A stretch of 64,000 bases of DNA from Podarcis raffonei (Eukaryota > Chordata > Lepidosauria > Squamata > Lacertidae). The DNA lies in the NCBI RefSeq assembly GCF_027172205.1, contig NC_070607.1, forward strand, positions 18,824,069 to 18,888,068, read 5' to 3'. Shown one piece after another: positions 34,319 to 47,100 of the stretch. The notes below the pieces were generated by a model. The model was given only the letters and a program-made list of their open reading frames with translations. It did not search any database and was not told the DNA's origin. A program made the position numbers and the translations under genes. How positions within the stretch are numbered: position 1 is the stretch's first letter; every line of letters starts with the position of its first letter.

Positions 34319-37300
34319 TTCAGGTCCCCACTGCTCTATTAAAACGGAGCCAGGCCATTTTCTGTTCAGAGGGAGCCAGTGCGTAGAGCAAAATGATTAG
34401 CCGTCTCCGCTTTCGGGTTTCCTTATCCTTCCTCTGTCTAATTATTTGTTGGTCAGTTATTAATCCGCACGTGGATACTTTGTCCTAGAGCCAAAGACAA
34501 GCCCCCTTCACGCTGTAATAGGCTTTAGACCCTCGCCTGTGGCGGAACGGGGGCCGGACGGAGGGTTCCAGTGGCTCCCCTCCCCTCCCCTCCCCATCTC
34601 CTCTCTTCTCTTGATAATCGCTTGGGTTTCTATTTTATTTCTTTAAACCCTCTCGCCGGAGCATGTTCCTTGCCTGTGCCAAAGCCCGGCTGCTTCGCAG
34701 GCTCGCCGCCAACGGTTTTGTTGCAGAGGCTGGGGGAGCCGTTTACCGGGGGATTAGCCCGAGCCGAACAAATCGCCCCCATCCATCCTCCACGCGTCTT
34801 GAAGCGCGGAGTGCAAAATCTGGAGCTTTGTGTTTCACTACACCCCCGTATTCCGCTCCCTCCCCCCCAAAAAAAACCCTTCTCCTCCTGCGACAATGGA
34901 CAAGCATGATGGCCGTGTGAAAACGACGCTTGTCACTATCTACCATGTAACGCTCCGACAAGGAGCGCCGATTATCTGTTATATTCAGATTCTGTTGTAA
35001 GAACAGGCTTGGTTCCCTCCCCTTTGGCGCTTCATCTATACGAAACGATGATTACGATAACAAACCCAACAACGATAGCAATCCACAGTATTTGTTATTA
35101 ATTATGATGGTGGCAATAATTATGATAATAAATAAATCCGCGTTTATACAGAGCGTCCGGGAGATTCTGCGCCCAGTGGCTCCACAATGCTTGACACCCC
35201 CAAAAAATGTTTTTCCTAATTTGGGGCGTCTACAAGCTCTGTTTCCCTGCAGGCCCCAAACAGGGAAGGGCCTTCTCTTCCAAACCCAAAATATATGCCA
35301 ACAAACAGGGCAACCCTCGTTTAGCCGCTGGCTTTCACCTTGCGCGTCCTCTAGAATTTCCCGAGCGCGGCTGTATCTCTCCGTCTCTCCCACCAGCAAC
35401 TTGTCTCCTCCTGCCCCCAATTGCTCACATACCCGGGGGGTATTTTGCCAGCTCTTCCTCCGAGACGCCTCCTTCGCCCCCTCCAGCCTTCCTGCAAGCG
35501 GCAGCCCTTTCCAGCTTCCCGAGGAAAAAAAGGGAGATCTGGTAAAAAGAAATTGAAGGAGATTCACCTTGACTGCTGAAAGAAAGGCCTTCGGAAACTC
35601 GCCGGCTCTTCGCAGGAAACTCAACATCCCTCCTCCGGGGGAAGACCCGGGAGGTGCTGCTGTCCAACACAACACGCCTTATGGCGAGAATCCTTTGCGC
35701 CCTTGACCTGTGAGGAAACCCCCATTAAAGTCGGTGTAGGGTTCGTTTTTGGGCAGAGAAGCATAGGATCGGGTTGCGCCCTTGCGCAAGAGCAGCAGCA
35801 GTGTTTGGGGGGCTGTTTCCGAGGACGGTGGGTTTTGGATGAGTGTGTTTAGATAAGGTGGGGACCCTCGGGTCTCCTTGGCTGAGTTCTTGCAGAAAAG
35901 GAAACACGTTGTTGTAATTTCTGTAGGTGTTTATTCCCCCCACCCCCTTGCAACAACACCGCGAGGTAGGTTTTGTGTGAAGGATCAGGCACCGAAGGGA
36001 GTCGTCACAAAACTATCAAAACTTGACCCAGAACAACTTTAGGGTTGCTTTTCATGAATGAAGCGTGCGTGCCCAACTCTAGAGAAAAGGAGGCGGGGTT
36101 TTGGTTACGTTATTATTTCGCTTCCCCTCCCGTCTAAATTTAGGACACGATCCAGCCAAAGTGAAGCTCTGTCAAGATCCTCATTGGTTTCAAGCGGAGA
36201 ACTCTCCCTGGGCTTTTTAGTTTTGCGCCTTAAGATTGGAAGCACCTAGCGGCTGCAGCGGCTGGGAAGGATTTAGCGTTTTTTGTTCTGCTCCTGCCGC
36301 CGTTCCGGCTTTACCTTCAAGAACAAGCAAAGGAGTCTGGAGGGGGAGGGAAGGGAAGCAAGCAACTTCCCAGGTGCTCTCGCTTTCGATTCCAGACCCA
36401 GGAAGGAAAAGAGCTTCAGCCCGGAAATGGTTTTTCTGGGGTTCTTCTGACCCGCTTCCAGCAGAGAAGAGGGAGCCTTCAAATACTTTCCAGAGCGCTC
36501 ACCTGGAGAAATCACCTTTCTAGAGATCACTTTTTTCCATCGGAACCTCCAGTTCCAAGACAGAAAGATGAAAAGGCGAAAGCAAAGATAGGCAGACAGG
36601 CAGCATAGTTAGACCGTCATCATTTGGGAACCAGGAGATCAACTGCGCGTTTATGGTTTAAACGGCAGGTACCCGGTCTGCAACCTGGGCTTAGTGTTGC
36701 ACCCTAATGTTCACTTAAAAGCAACCCTGTAAGTGTGCTTGGAGACCTAAGAAGAGTCCTACTGGACATCGGGCCAGCGACCACCCAAAGCCAGCAGTCT
36801 GCTCTCACAATGGCAATCTAGATGCCTCTGGGAAGCCCGCAAGATGGACCTGGTTGAGCCCTCGGCGCCCTGACTTCCAGCGCAGCAGGACTTCGAGTCG
36901 CCGACCCTTATGCGCAGAAAGCAGCCTAGGAGTCTCTCTCTGGAGAGAATGCAAAGTATGGTTCGTGTCACTAGAGGAGGGTGGCTGGAAAGGGCGGCGA
37001 GGACGAGGCCTAGCCCAGCGCCCCAGTGAGGAACAGAATGGCTTTAGGTTCCGGCCCATTACTGGAGCCCAGCATTCTGTCTCCAACTGCGCTCGGCCAA
37101 GTGTCTTGGTGCGCTGAACAAGCGCGAGGGAGACGGCGGCCTGTCCCATTTTGCTGTTGCCCCTAGCCGGCTTTAATTTTAGCAAATAATAACCAACAAA
37201 CAAACAAATAAATGACGGTGAAGATAATAAATACAGTATATGTAAAAACCATTTATCCCACCAATGGGCATCATGTGACTTGAAGCATTCGGCATCCTGT

Positions 37301-37802
37301 CCTGACTCTGTGAAAGGGGCTTTCCTAGTGAGAGTCAAACTTGCCTTCTTGCTTGTCAGTTGCCAGTACTAACCCGCCCTTCCATTACACCAAATGGAAA
37401 TGAATTTCACGGTTGCTGTTTTTTTTAGTGCATATCGCCTTTCAGCTGGAGTGCCAAAGGCGCTTGACAGTAAAACCTTATGGAGCTTTAGAACGAAGCT
37501 CCTTTTGACTCCACAGCTCCGACCTCTTAAATATCCACATGCCCTCTTTTGACCCTGGATCTGTAAAGGTGTTTAAAACAACGAGAACAAGTGTGGTTTT
37601 TATCACCTACTAAACGGTTTTAGACCTGGCGGTTCAGGTAACATCCAAACGACAGAGCGACCCGCACTTTTCCTGCCAACAAAATCTGATCCGTCCCGTC
37701 AACCAGCAAATCCTAAACTGCCCCTCTTTTTCACTCCTAGCCTCACATTCCTGTAGATCAGCTTAACCCTATCCGTGTCTGTTCAGAACACAGCTCCAGT
37801 CG

Positions 37803-37915
37803 TAGGCTGCAATCCTGTACGCGCTTCCCGGGGAGCCAGCCCCATCTAATGCAGTGGGGCTTTTTCAGAAAATGCCCTTGAGGTTGCGCGCTTAGGCTGC
37901 AATCCTACGCCCACG
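37803..37915. repeat. two arms of the ~80-bp palindromic repeat
   Basis: 'aggctgcaatcctgtacgcg' with 'cccggggagccagccccat', and again 'aggctgcaatcctacgccc' at 37,893, match the outer arm of the 52,426 palindrome. Confidence 0.5.
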
Positions 37916-38179
37916 GAAGAGCTTGTTCATGGCGTTCAAGTGGACATGTTTCTCAAGAGACGTGCCTGACTACCACTGAGAGCGGAGGCCGCAGCCACAC
38001 TTATACGTGGGTCCGGAGAGGCTTGACCCACAGTGGGACTTCCGAGGGATTCACCGGAACGAGCTCATAGGGCTGCAGGTTCTGCTCCATTCAAAGCCAT
38101 CGCAATTCTCCTCTAGGATTCCAGGCGGGCGGCATTGCGCCCAAGGAAAGTCTTTCCATTGTAACCTTTTCCGGCCATC

Positions 38180-38180
<1 letters not shown>

Positions 38181-38254
<74 letters not shown>

Positions 38255-38262
38255 TGTGTGTT
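38181..38262. repeat. compound (TC)n(TG)n microsatellite
   Basis: About 28 TC repeats followed by about 12 TG repeats. A second, interrupted TC run lies at 38,313-38,338. Confidence 0.95.
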
Positions 38263-40119
38263 TAGGTCCTGCCACAAACAAGCTTGATCCGTGAAAAGTC
38301 CTAGGTCTGTCCTTTCTCTCTCTCTTTCTCTCTCTCTGTTCCTCCACCGGTTTCTGCGTCTTAGATTCCCCTTTCAATGGGAGATTTCTCTCCTAATTGC
38401 ATTACTTACAGTAAATAGACAGCCCTGCTGTTCTGGGCTGTGGCGTGCCAACAGAAAGAGAGGAATTCTTTGTGTGTGTGTGTGTTTCAAAAAATTATAA
38501 TCCAAGCTTATTTCACTTGATTGGCTTTCTCTTCTCGGTTCGAATGTGTTTTCTGAGTTGCTTTCTGCCTTTCGACCGGCTGATGCAGAGGGAGAGACCT
38601 ATCCAGACGCAAAGGGCGCCCTTTTCCATCCCACCCTCGCGCCCCACGACTAGAGAACCACTAACAAACAGTGGGGGGAGGAAGGTTATCTCTTCCAGCC
38701 TAGTAAGGTCCGTGGCATGAAAGGAAAGTGTTTGGGGGGAAGGCAGTGGAGGCTAGTGATGCCATTTCAGGAGTCACACTAGACTCTGCGGCGGGTATTT
38801 CTGAAGGGAGACTTGCTTCAGGGCAGGGCGGGGCAGGAAACAGGGAGGCGAAAAAGGGAAATAAATGTACCAAAGAGAGGGGAGAGAAAGAGATGAGGAT
38901 TGCTGTGTTGGCCCTAAACCTATACGATTCTCCCAAGGTGGAAGGGTCCGGCACCTGCCATGGACCAAGCTGTGTCCGGAGGGCGGAAACAGCTGGCTTC
39001 CCAGGTGCGCTTTCCTTTCTGTCTGGAGAAGAGCGCTGTGGGACTTGAAGCTTGCGCCCCACAGCTGAGCAACTCCGCTGATCCAACGGAAGGGGTTTTC
39101 TAGATCACATGATAATGGCTGAAAGCCATTAAAGAGTTGAATCCTCAACTACTAAACCCCACCCCATTGGGGAGTTCCCTAAACCTGCTATTCCTTACTT
39201 CAAATATGTTCTCAAATTGAGGTTAATGTCTTTCTAGGTTCAGTTGTTCCCTTACTCTAACATTATACCACGCGTCCCCTGCCTTTTTTTATCTTAGGAG
39301 GTCTGGAATTAGATCAAACCCATACTTTTAAACACTAAAACGGTAAGAAACAGAGAAGTTTCTTCTTTCGGGTCTGCCTACGAGAGATAAAAAGGGCTCC
39401 TCCAGAAAAGGCGTCTCCCAACACGCGCAAAGTCCCGCTTCCCGATCCCCAACCTTCGAGATTTCTTAAATCTGTTCCCTCGGTTCTTTCGCGTCGAATT
39501 GGGGCCCATGAAAGCGATCAGGGGCTCCCTCCGGAGCAGCCGGCTTGCCACTCTTGGGGGCGCGATCCCGCTCAACGGAAGCATCTGTGAGATTGCTAAC
39601 CGCGTAAAAATGTGCGCAGTGCGATCCTGTGCACCTTGGCCAGGAAGTCGGTCAGTGGATTGATCTTAAAATCCTCCCGCCCTCCCAAGAAGGCGCGCGC
39701 AGGATGGCAGCCACGTGCTTCCCCGGCTTGCTCAGCTCAAGGTGGGACTTGGGGATTTGCTTAAGGTGGAGAAGATTGTGCCTCTTTCTTTCTTTCCAGC
39801 AAAGTCCCTCCTAAGCCCAGATTCATTCAAAGAAATCCGCCTTATTTCTTTCTCTCTTACACACACACACTTTCCCATTGTTAAAATGCGTTTTGAACTT
39901 GAGTACTGAACGCCGGATGGGGATTTGAGGGAGATGGACTGGAGGAGGAGGGGGTGGGGGTGAGGATGGGAGGAGCAGGAATACAATCTGGGCCCACACA
40001 AGCCAGCCCCCTAAAAAAAAAGGCCCCCTCCCTCCTCGTGGTTGCAGGGGGGGGTCTGGCTCTCCCCCTCCCTAGGAATATTTGTCACCGCTCTTGCCCA
40101 TCTCTGTGGGGGCTGAGAG

Positions 40120-40907
40120 GAGTTTGACAGCTCTTTGTTGTCTGTATAAGAAGGGAGTTTGCGGGGAGGGAGGGAGAGTTGCGGGGGGAGCTGGTGGCAG
40201 CTCGCGGGCGAGAACTCCTCCTCCTGAATTATCCAAAATGGGTTGGCTTTCGCCTCCAACAAATTGGACGGAGCCGCAGAGAGCAGCAGTCCCAAATCCG
40301 ACCTAGAGGCAAGTGGGAACTTTTCAAGCAACCAGGGATCGCTGCTTGAAGAAATAACCGACCCCCCCTTCCCCTGCACCCCCCTTACAAACCCTTCTTT
40401 GGTTTTAATTTGTGTATTTCTTTGATTTTTATAAGTATATTAATCTCCCCTTTTGGGGGCCATCATAGCTTTTCCTCACCTCCCCCTCCTACAAAAAATA
40501 ACTCCCGTTTTTCTAGTTCAGGAAGCTGCAAGACAAGTCTCCGCTTCGTGGGTTTTTGCTTCGTCTCTGCTCTGCCCAATCCCTCCTTTCCCCCTTTTAT
40601 TTCTTCTTCTTCACACTTTTTTCTCTCCTTCCTCCCTTTTTTTGGGGTCCGGCGTCGTTTCCCTCCTTGCCCGCCCAGGAAGGCGCCTTCTCCTTGCGCC
40701 ACGAGGCGGGGGGCAGCCCCGCAAGAGACCCTCCTCCTCCTCCTCCTCCTCCTGCTCGCCGTCCGTCCGTCCCGCCTCGCCTGCCTTCCGGGCCCGGAGC
40801 CGCGACGCTGCTTCCCCGCGGGCTGTCTCGCCTCTTCTGCTGCCGCTGCCGCCGCCTCCGCCTCCCGGCGCTTCGGATGCTCTAGCCCAAGACTCTGGGG
40901 CCTGTAT
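40120..40907 (+). promoter_or_regulatory. candidate LHX9 promoter and 5' untranslated region
   Basis: 'ctctttgttgtctgtataag' at about 40,131-40,150 holds a SOX-like CTTTGTT and a TATAAG box, 758 bp before the first ATG. Downstream are pyrimidine-rich tracts, a CCT repeat (40,731-40,752) and dense CpG. The reading frame stays open upstream of MEIV to 40,410 with no in-frame stop, so the start was chosen by family knowledge. The actual start site is inference. Confidence 0.45.
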
Positions 40908-41081
40908 ATGGAAATAGTGGGGTGTCGAGCCGAAGGAACCGCTTGCCCCTTCCGCTCCCCAGCCATGCTTTTCCACGGCATCTCCGGAGGCCACATCCAA
41001 GGCATCATGGAGGAGATGGAGAGGAGGTCCAAGACCGAGTCGCGCCTGGCCAAAGGCGCCCAGATGAACGGCCGGGAAGCG
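40908..41081 (+). CDS. LHX9: LHX9, coding exon 1 (residues 1-58)
   Basis: Reads MEIVGCRAEGTACPFRSPA, then MLFHGISGGHIQGIMEEMER and RSKTESRLAKGAQMNGREA, ending in phase 0 at gcg|gtaagg. Human LHX9 begins MEIVGCRAEDNSCPFRPPA followed by MLFHGISGGHIQGIMEEMER, so identity is clear; LHX2 differs strongly here (MLFHSLSGPEVHG). LHX9 is a LIM-homeodomain transcription factor of the Apterous group, acting in the nucleus in gonad, limb and forebrain development. The first ATG has a weak context (T at -3), while Met20 has G at -3. The stretch just before Met20 (cttccgctccccag|cc) also looks like a splice acceptor, matching known isoforms with another first exon. That exon was not found upstream. Confidence 0.96.
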
Positions 41082-43934
41082 GTAAGGAGTCATAGGGGCT
41101 TAGGGGGTGTCGGGGGGAGACGCGGGTCGCCAACCGGAGGGACGGGAAGGGAATGGAAGAGGCAGAGCGGGAGGAAAAACTAAAGTGTAGCTAGAAGAAT
41201 CAATCAACCCAAATATTGCAGGGGCATCGGAACCTCATGTTCCCATTCCCGACAGTTTCTCCTCGCAAAGTCAGCTTTCTGCTTGTCTACATCCAAGCCG
41301 AGCTTGCCCGGATCGCGGGCTTCCCTGAACTCTGCGAAAGTTGCAGTTTTAAAAAGAGCATTTCTCCACTTTGAAATTCGGGAGGATTTTTATTCGGCCC
41401 TTTTCACTATCTATATATTGCAGCAAGAGCCTACGAATATTGTGAAATCAGCTTGAGTTTTCATTCCAAGTAAGGTCAAGGAAGAGTTCAGTCCCGTTCG
41501 TGGTGGTTTTGTTTGTTTGTTTTTGTTTCGTTTTTTTAAAAAAAAATGTGATGCAAATAAAAACGAAAGCGGGATCCAATCAAAAAGTCCAGCCCGTCTG
41601 AATTAAGTAAAAACATATAAATTTACTAGAGAAGACGCTCCCCTTGAGTTGAGTGGGACTTACTTCCGAGTAAAGAATCTCGGGGGTCGAACAAGTTTGT
41701 TCTGGATCATTGCAGATTGCGGTTAAAACCATATATTTACCCCACGCACGCACGCATGCATGCACTCATATATACAGTCCAGTATACGCTTAGCAGCCGG
41801 GTCCTAATAAAACGCATTTATTCGGAAGCAAGTCCAGGGGCATTTGCCTTTTGTTATGTTATGGATTAAATCTGATTGCAACAGGGCTGGAAGTAATGAT
41901 TTAATATCTCCGCGTCTAGCAAGAAGAGGAGGCAGTAATTTGCGCGCTGCCGTAATTTCTACACCTTGGCGGAGTTTAACTCCCATCCGCATACCCAACA
42001 TCTTGGTACTAGTATAAACGCATTTCCTTTGACTTTTTTCCCAAAAAAAATTCGGACAAGATTTCCTCCCGAACAATCTGCAAAGGCCCATTTAAAGTCC
42101 AACATAACTACCAATACATAGTGTTTGTGGAGAGGGTGAAGAGCCCGACTTAAAACGAAATATTCTCTTTCTAAACTCTTCGAATGCTGGGAAGGAATTC
42201 TTTTCGGCTAATATATAGATTACCTTCGCTTTTCGACCCTAACGGCGCAGCTTGGGCGGGGGGGGGGGAGTACAGCACCCAAACAGAACAGAAATCGGTA
42301 GTGATATTAAGTTTAGAGAAAGGGCTGGTTCTCTCCGCCGCCGCCGCCCCCCCCAAGCTTCCGGAAATGGTAATAAAAATGTCTCATAATTTTCACCGGA
42401 ATTGCATTGAGGAGCATGAAGTAAATCCAGAGCTGCACGCAGACTAAGCCGCTTCCTTTCAGATGGTTTAATTCCCCGAGAAAACTCTGTGTGTGTGTGA
42501 GATGAAGGAAGTTTCCTTTTGCTCCTAAATCTCAGAGCTTCCGTTGAGCACCCACAATGAACCGAAGGAATGGCCTGCAGAAAACTCAGCCTCGCCTCTT
42601 TGAACTGGCCTCTGGTTCCTCTGCCCATCCCCCACCAAGTTCATTAAGGAATTGGAGCAGGCTGGGGGGGGGGAGGCTCTGCTTGGCATTTCAAGAGCTT
42701 CCCTCCTCCCAGGGCTTTTTGGGGGGTGGGGTAGGCAGATGATTTCCCCTTCTTCTCTTTTTGGGATTCAACGGTATTCGTATTTTTAATCAGCCGGAGG
42801 CTTAGTGGCGTCTCCCAAAAGAATCCTTTCTCTGCACTCCTCTGATTTTCTTTCTTTCTTTCTTTCAAAAGATAAACTTTTGGAGAAAACAAAAGCAACA
42901 CACAAACCCCCTGCATCCATTCAGATTTTCATAAGATGTCGTCGGCTGGGGAGAGCTTCTCCCGCCTTCCTGACTGATCGCATTTTGGATGCAAAAATCC
43001 AGGCGATTATATATTTATATAAATTATATAGAAGTGGGAGATGGGTGGGAAACGACGTTTTAGCAGGGCATTTCGTCTTTATTTGGCATTTCCACCACTC
43101 TGAAGAATTTGATCTTTCTTTCCAAACTTTGCAATCCGGTCCAACTCAAGAGATGTTAGGCCCGGTGTGATAAAAGGGATTTTCTTTCCAGTAAACATGG
43201 TTTGGATGGAGCTTTTAAAATCCTACTTTTAAACTGGAGCCAGACTTCCTCGGGCAAGTCGCCCTTCAGCTCCCCCCCCCCCGTTTTTTTTGCAATGAAG
43301 TCTTACTGACCGAGTATTTTTTAAGGCTTCGCCTCTGATTATTTGCAAGAGAACGGAGCTGCTTTCGGTTTGCCGCCTTCAGGTCTTGCTTGGGAAGAAG
43401 CTTCTCCTTTGTAGGAGGCAAAAAATAAAAATAAAATAAAAATAAAAATGAGGGAAATAAAAAGATCCTGGCGGTGGGCACGAAAACAGGGGGGGGGGAG
43501 TTAAACTCGGTATATTTGGAGCACAGAAAAACGCAGAAGTAAAACCTTGCATTGCAATCCGCTCCCTAAGTCCAGATCTTCCGCGGTAAAAGAGCGGCTT
43601 CTTCGCATTTCTAAGGCCGTCCGGCTGAAAGTCCCAAGTCTGGGTCCTTGGAAAGCGCAGAGAGTCTGGAAAAACGCGACGCAAAACCCACCCAAACCGC
43701 CTTGTAGTCGGATATGAGGCCATGGCTAAGCAATAGGAGAGGCCTTGGGTACTGGAAACGACGAAACCCCTGCAGATTCTCCTGGCAAAAGTTATTTAGG
43801 GGTTGCCCCCCTTGAGACCCACTGCGTATGGCCTTAATGGGGGTTCGTGGAGATCCTGGGTGGGTCTGATCCCGCAGCCCTGCTTTGTTCCCATCCTCCC
43901 GGAGTTGTTGTTGAGTGTGGCTCTCCTTCCGCAG
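41082..43934. other. LHX9 intron 1
   Basis: About 2.85 kb with GT...AG ends (gtaagg ... ccgcag). It holds A/T runs, a (TTTC) run at 42,851, an arm of the palindromic repeat near 41,640 and a CATG-rich stretch at 41,742. No transposable element of appreciable length is recognised. Frames on both strands look accidental. Confidence 0.8.
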
Positions 43935-44137
43935 AATATGCCCCCGCTGAGCCCGGAGAAGCCTGCCTTGTGCGCCGGCTGCGGAGGGAAGATCTCCGAC
44001 AGATACTACCTGCTGGCGGTGGACAAGCAGTGGCACCTGCGGTGTCTTAAGTGCTGTGAATGTAAACTGGCGCTGGAGTCCGAGCTCACCTGCTTCGCCA
44101 AGGACGGCAGCATTTACTGCAAGGAGGATTATTACAG
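43935..44137 (+). CDS. LHX9: LHX9, coding exon 2 (LIM domain 1)
   Basis: Acceptor cttccgcag|aat, donor ag|gtaaag, 203 bp. It reads NMPPLSPEKPALCAGCGGKI, then SDRYYLLAVDKQWHLRCLKC and CECKLALESELTCFAKDGSI, ending YCKEDYY plus two bases of an Arg codon. This is a full LIM zinc-binding domain with ligands Cys71, Cys74, His92, Cys95, Cys98, Cys101, Cys120 and Asp123, all present. LIM domains bind LDB1-type co-factors. The first residue after the junction is Asn where human has Gly (GMPPLSPEKP); otherwise the match over the LIM domain is essentially complete. Confidence 0.97.
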
Positions 44138-47100
44138 GTAAAGCACCCCAGGGAGGGGGGAAGAAGGGACCCCGTTTGGGGAGCGCCACGGGGCCCTCTG
44201 GGACTGCAAAAGGCCGCCCCCCACTCCTCCCGACCAGAAAAGGTGCCTCCACAATCCTGGCTCAATTGGATTTTCCTGGGAGAAATCAGCCAGGAGCCGA
44301 GGAGCAGTTCACACGTGCATGATTTCCACTTGGGTCGCGTTCGCACAGATACGGGTTTATCAGTCTGCGCTGGCTCAACTGCTTATACACTGGGGTTCAA
44401 CTGCCCGGCTGAAAATGACTTTCACGTGTGAATGGTGGAAACCTCCCCCCCCCAATGTGGGAAGCTCAGCAAGAGCTTTCATGTCCTCTCCGATTGTTGT
44501 GCTTTTCGAGGGCGCCGCTTCAGGCGCTTAGCTGCTGGGGTGGCGAAATCAAAGTAACGCACGTGATGCCCGCGTGTAGCACTGAGCGTGTTTGTGTGAA
44601 ATGTTGCGGCGCGGAAATGAACAAACATCGAGTCATATAAAAGTCCTGCTCTAGATTTCAGAAGGAATGCGTGCATCACTTGTGTGTGTGAAAGAAAGCG
44701 CGGGTGGCAGCGCTTGATCCGCTAGGGGACCATTCACACGTGCAAAATAATCGCCCCTTGAGTTGCGCACGTGTAAAGGCGCCCTCAAAGGCCTCGGCTT
44801 GAGTGCAAAGGGGAGCCTAGAAGAGGGCTGGGAGAGTGAAAATTCGGCTATCACCCCCCCCCCCGCCCCAATAACTCCTAGTAGAGGAAGGGCAGCCTTA
44901 GCTCTCTCCCTTCCGCATGGGACGTTGGCAGAGAAAGTACCTCCTCTTCCAGAGCATCGGGATACAATTCAAAGCAGCGGGAGGGACGCTTGAGAAACGG
45001 CCTAGGCATGGGCGGGCTATATCCTTCCCAAAACATTCCTGCCAAAAACACCCCTCCAACACACACACACTAAGCTGTGTGTTCATCCGAGTTTGCTTCC
45101 AAGCCTGAATCGGGTCGCCGTTTTGCAGCTCAAGAAGCCAAGTCTCCTCGCGTTGAATTTCAGTGAGATTTGCTGGGCTGCAAACCCTAACCCTGCTTGC
45201 TTGGAAAGAAGCCCCATCGCACGATTCAATCGTTAGGATCGCGCTGTTAGTCCCTGTTGAGAAGCAAGGCTGCTGCCCTCATTAAGCCGGCTGTGTCATA
45301 TACTGCGGGCCTTGAAACCAGCGGCGCGGGCCACACTGCTGGTCCGGAGGAGACGCTCTCCTGAGCCCGCAGCAGGCGGGCGACAGCTTGGCCTGGCCTG
45401 GCCTGGCTCTCCATCCTGCAGCTCCGCCAGCCCCTCGCTGTTGAACCGGATCCGGCCCTCCCGCTGGGCAGCCTGGCCGCGCGCTCTTGTTAGCGCAGAG
45501 CTGCCCTCAGACAAGCCTTGTTTGTGTGGGACCCCCCCTTGCTTAAAGAGACGCATCCAGATTTCTCCAGGTCCCTCCCAGCCTTTCCGAGTGAATTATA
45601 ACACTCCTGTTTACACCCCGGCCCGAAGCTAGAACAATTGCCCATTGATTTCCACCAAGAGAAATGGGCTCCAAGAGACGTGCGCCTGGAAGCAGAGGTG
45701 CAATCCGGAGTCAGTGCCACTGACCGACTTCGAAGGGATGGTGCATAGGGTTGCAGTTAATGAAATCTTCCAAAAATTATGGGAAAGGGTATTGTTTACT
45801 TGCCCCCTCGCCCCCTTCTCCCTTTCCTTTTCTTTGGACAGCTGCTGAGATCCCCAGAAACCTAGGAAACCTAAACTTAAAGACGATGTCCCGCTGTATT
45901 CTCAGCTTTATTTCGCAGCCTTTCCGCAAAACGAATCTGCTAAAAGGCTCAGATGATCCTGATAGAGCCAAAATAAATATGCGTGCCTAGAATCACACCA
46001 GCTTCCCGGCTCCACAGAACTCCTCCCCGGAGAGCATGATCAGTGTATACCGGTGCAATGTGTGAAACTCTTCCTCTCTCGGGATGGAATGAGCAAAGTT
46101 TCGGAGCAGGGCAGGAGGAAGCGTGTTCCTCCGCCCTTGGGGACAGATTGCCTTAGTTTGGAGGTCCTGCGGTTGTCAACTCAGAGCCTGCTCCCTGCTC
46201 TCTACCTCCCTCTTCCAGTCGAAAAGAGATGAAACTGATCCAGGGGGTGGATAGCGAAATGTCCTGGAGCATCAGATTTGGGTTTCGAGAGCTATGGGGA
46301 TTTGTCAGGAGGAACTTCCAGTATATCTAGATTCAGAGCTTTTTTAGGTTTCCCACTTAGAAGTCTCATCTTAATTGAGCCTGTCAGCTTAAACCGTCGT
46401 AAAGAGCACGTCTGAATGCGTGCAAAGTGCTGTTGTCACTAAAAAGGCAACCGTGGAACTATCAAATCTGAGGTTTCGGTGCGCAGCTGAATCCCAGAGA
46501 CTCCTCGACTCCCTCCCAGCAACGTGTATGAGTTGACTCCTTGCCGGATGGGGGGCGTCATAATATTTGGTTCTGTGGGCTGTCTCCCTCTTTTATTACA
46601 AAAACGGAGATGTGGGCTGACGTGCTAAGCAAACCTCAAAAGTTTAGTCGATCAACTGGTTAGATGAATCGTTGAAACGCTTGAAAGATGCATGCCTATA
46701 TACACTGGTGCTAGGGTTTCCAATAACAAAAATATTCATATATAGTACTGTACAGTGTATTATATATTTTTCATTCTCGGGTGAAGCCTGCAGCAACCAC
46801 ACTGGCACACTTCCTTCCTGCCCCTTCAGTTTATTCCTTTCCAATGCATGCCGATTTGAAAGTGTGATCAATCGGGGGACGGTCCTTTTAATCGGGTGAC
46901 AACCGTAGGAACCAGCACGTGTGCCAAGGGCATAAAGCATATTTGCTCCTTAAAAATGCGGGGGCGGGGGAGGATCCCGCCATTTTTGCCATCTGGATAG
47001 TCTCGCTACAATCGCTGGGAGGAATGGGGAACTCAGGCAGGCACATGAGATAACGGGGGGAGACAGGTGGGGGCCTCGGAGCATGTTAAGAGAGCTTGCT

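Larger units (their letters stand above)
28550..40080. other. LHX9 upstream region, CpG-rich and repeat-poor
   Basis: Over 11 kb with no recognised SINE or full MITE and at most one possible LINE scrap near 28,880-28,990. It has many CpGs, purine/pyrimidine runs, (TC)n(AC)n and (TC)n(TG)n microsatellites and short ATT runs (29,680; 32,120). Numerous ORFs are GC-driven, overlap on both strands and show no domain. Regulatory elements are likely but individual ones cannot be fixed from a single sequence. Confidence 0.5.

Noticed and set aside
35052-35675. 207-residue minus-strand ORF upstream of LHX9
   Set aside because: No recognisable domain; ends in poly-Ile from an ATT-rich stretch; opposite-strand frames equally open.
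19100-40900. Alternative LHX9 first exon (MLNGTTLEA type)
   Set aside because: Looked for and not found; sequence may have diverged or lie in a region I misread.
40410-40907. Upstream in-frame extension of LHX9 exon 1
   Set aside because: The frame is open, but the sequence is low-complexity and absent from known LHX9; the start at MEIV fits the family.
40463-41093. Minus-strand ORFs of 160-196 residues opposite LHX9 exon 1
   Set aside because: Antisense of a CpG island and exon; repetitive E/R runs and no domain.
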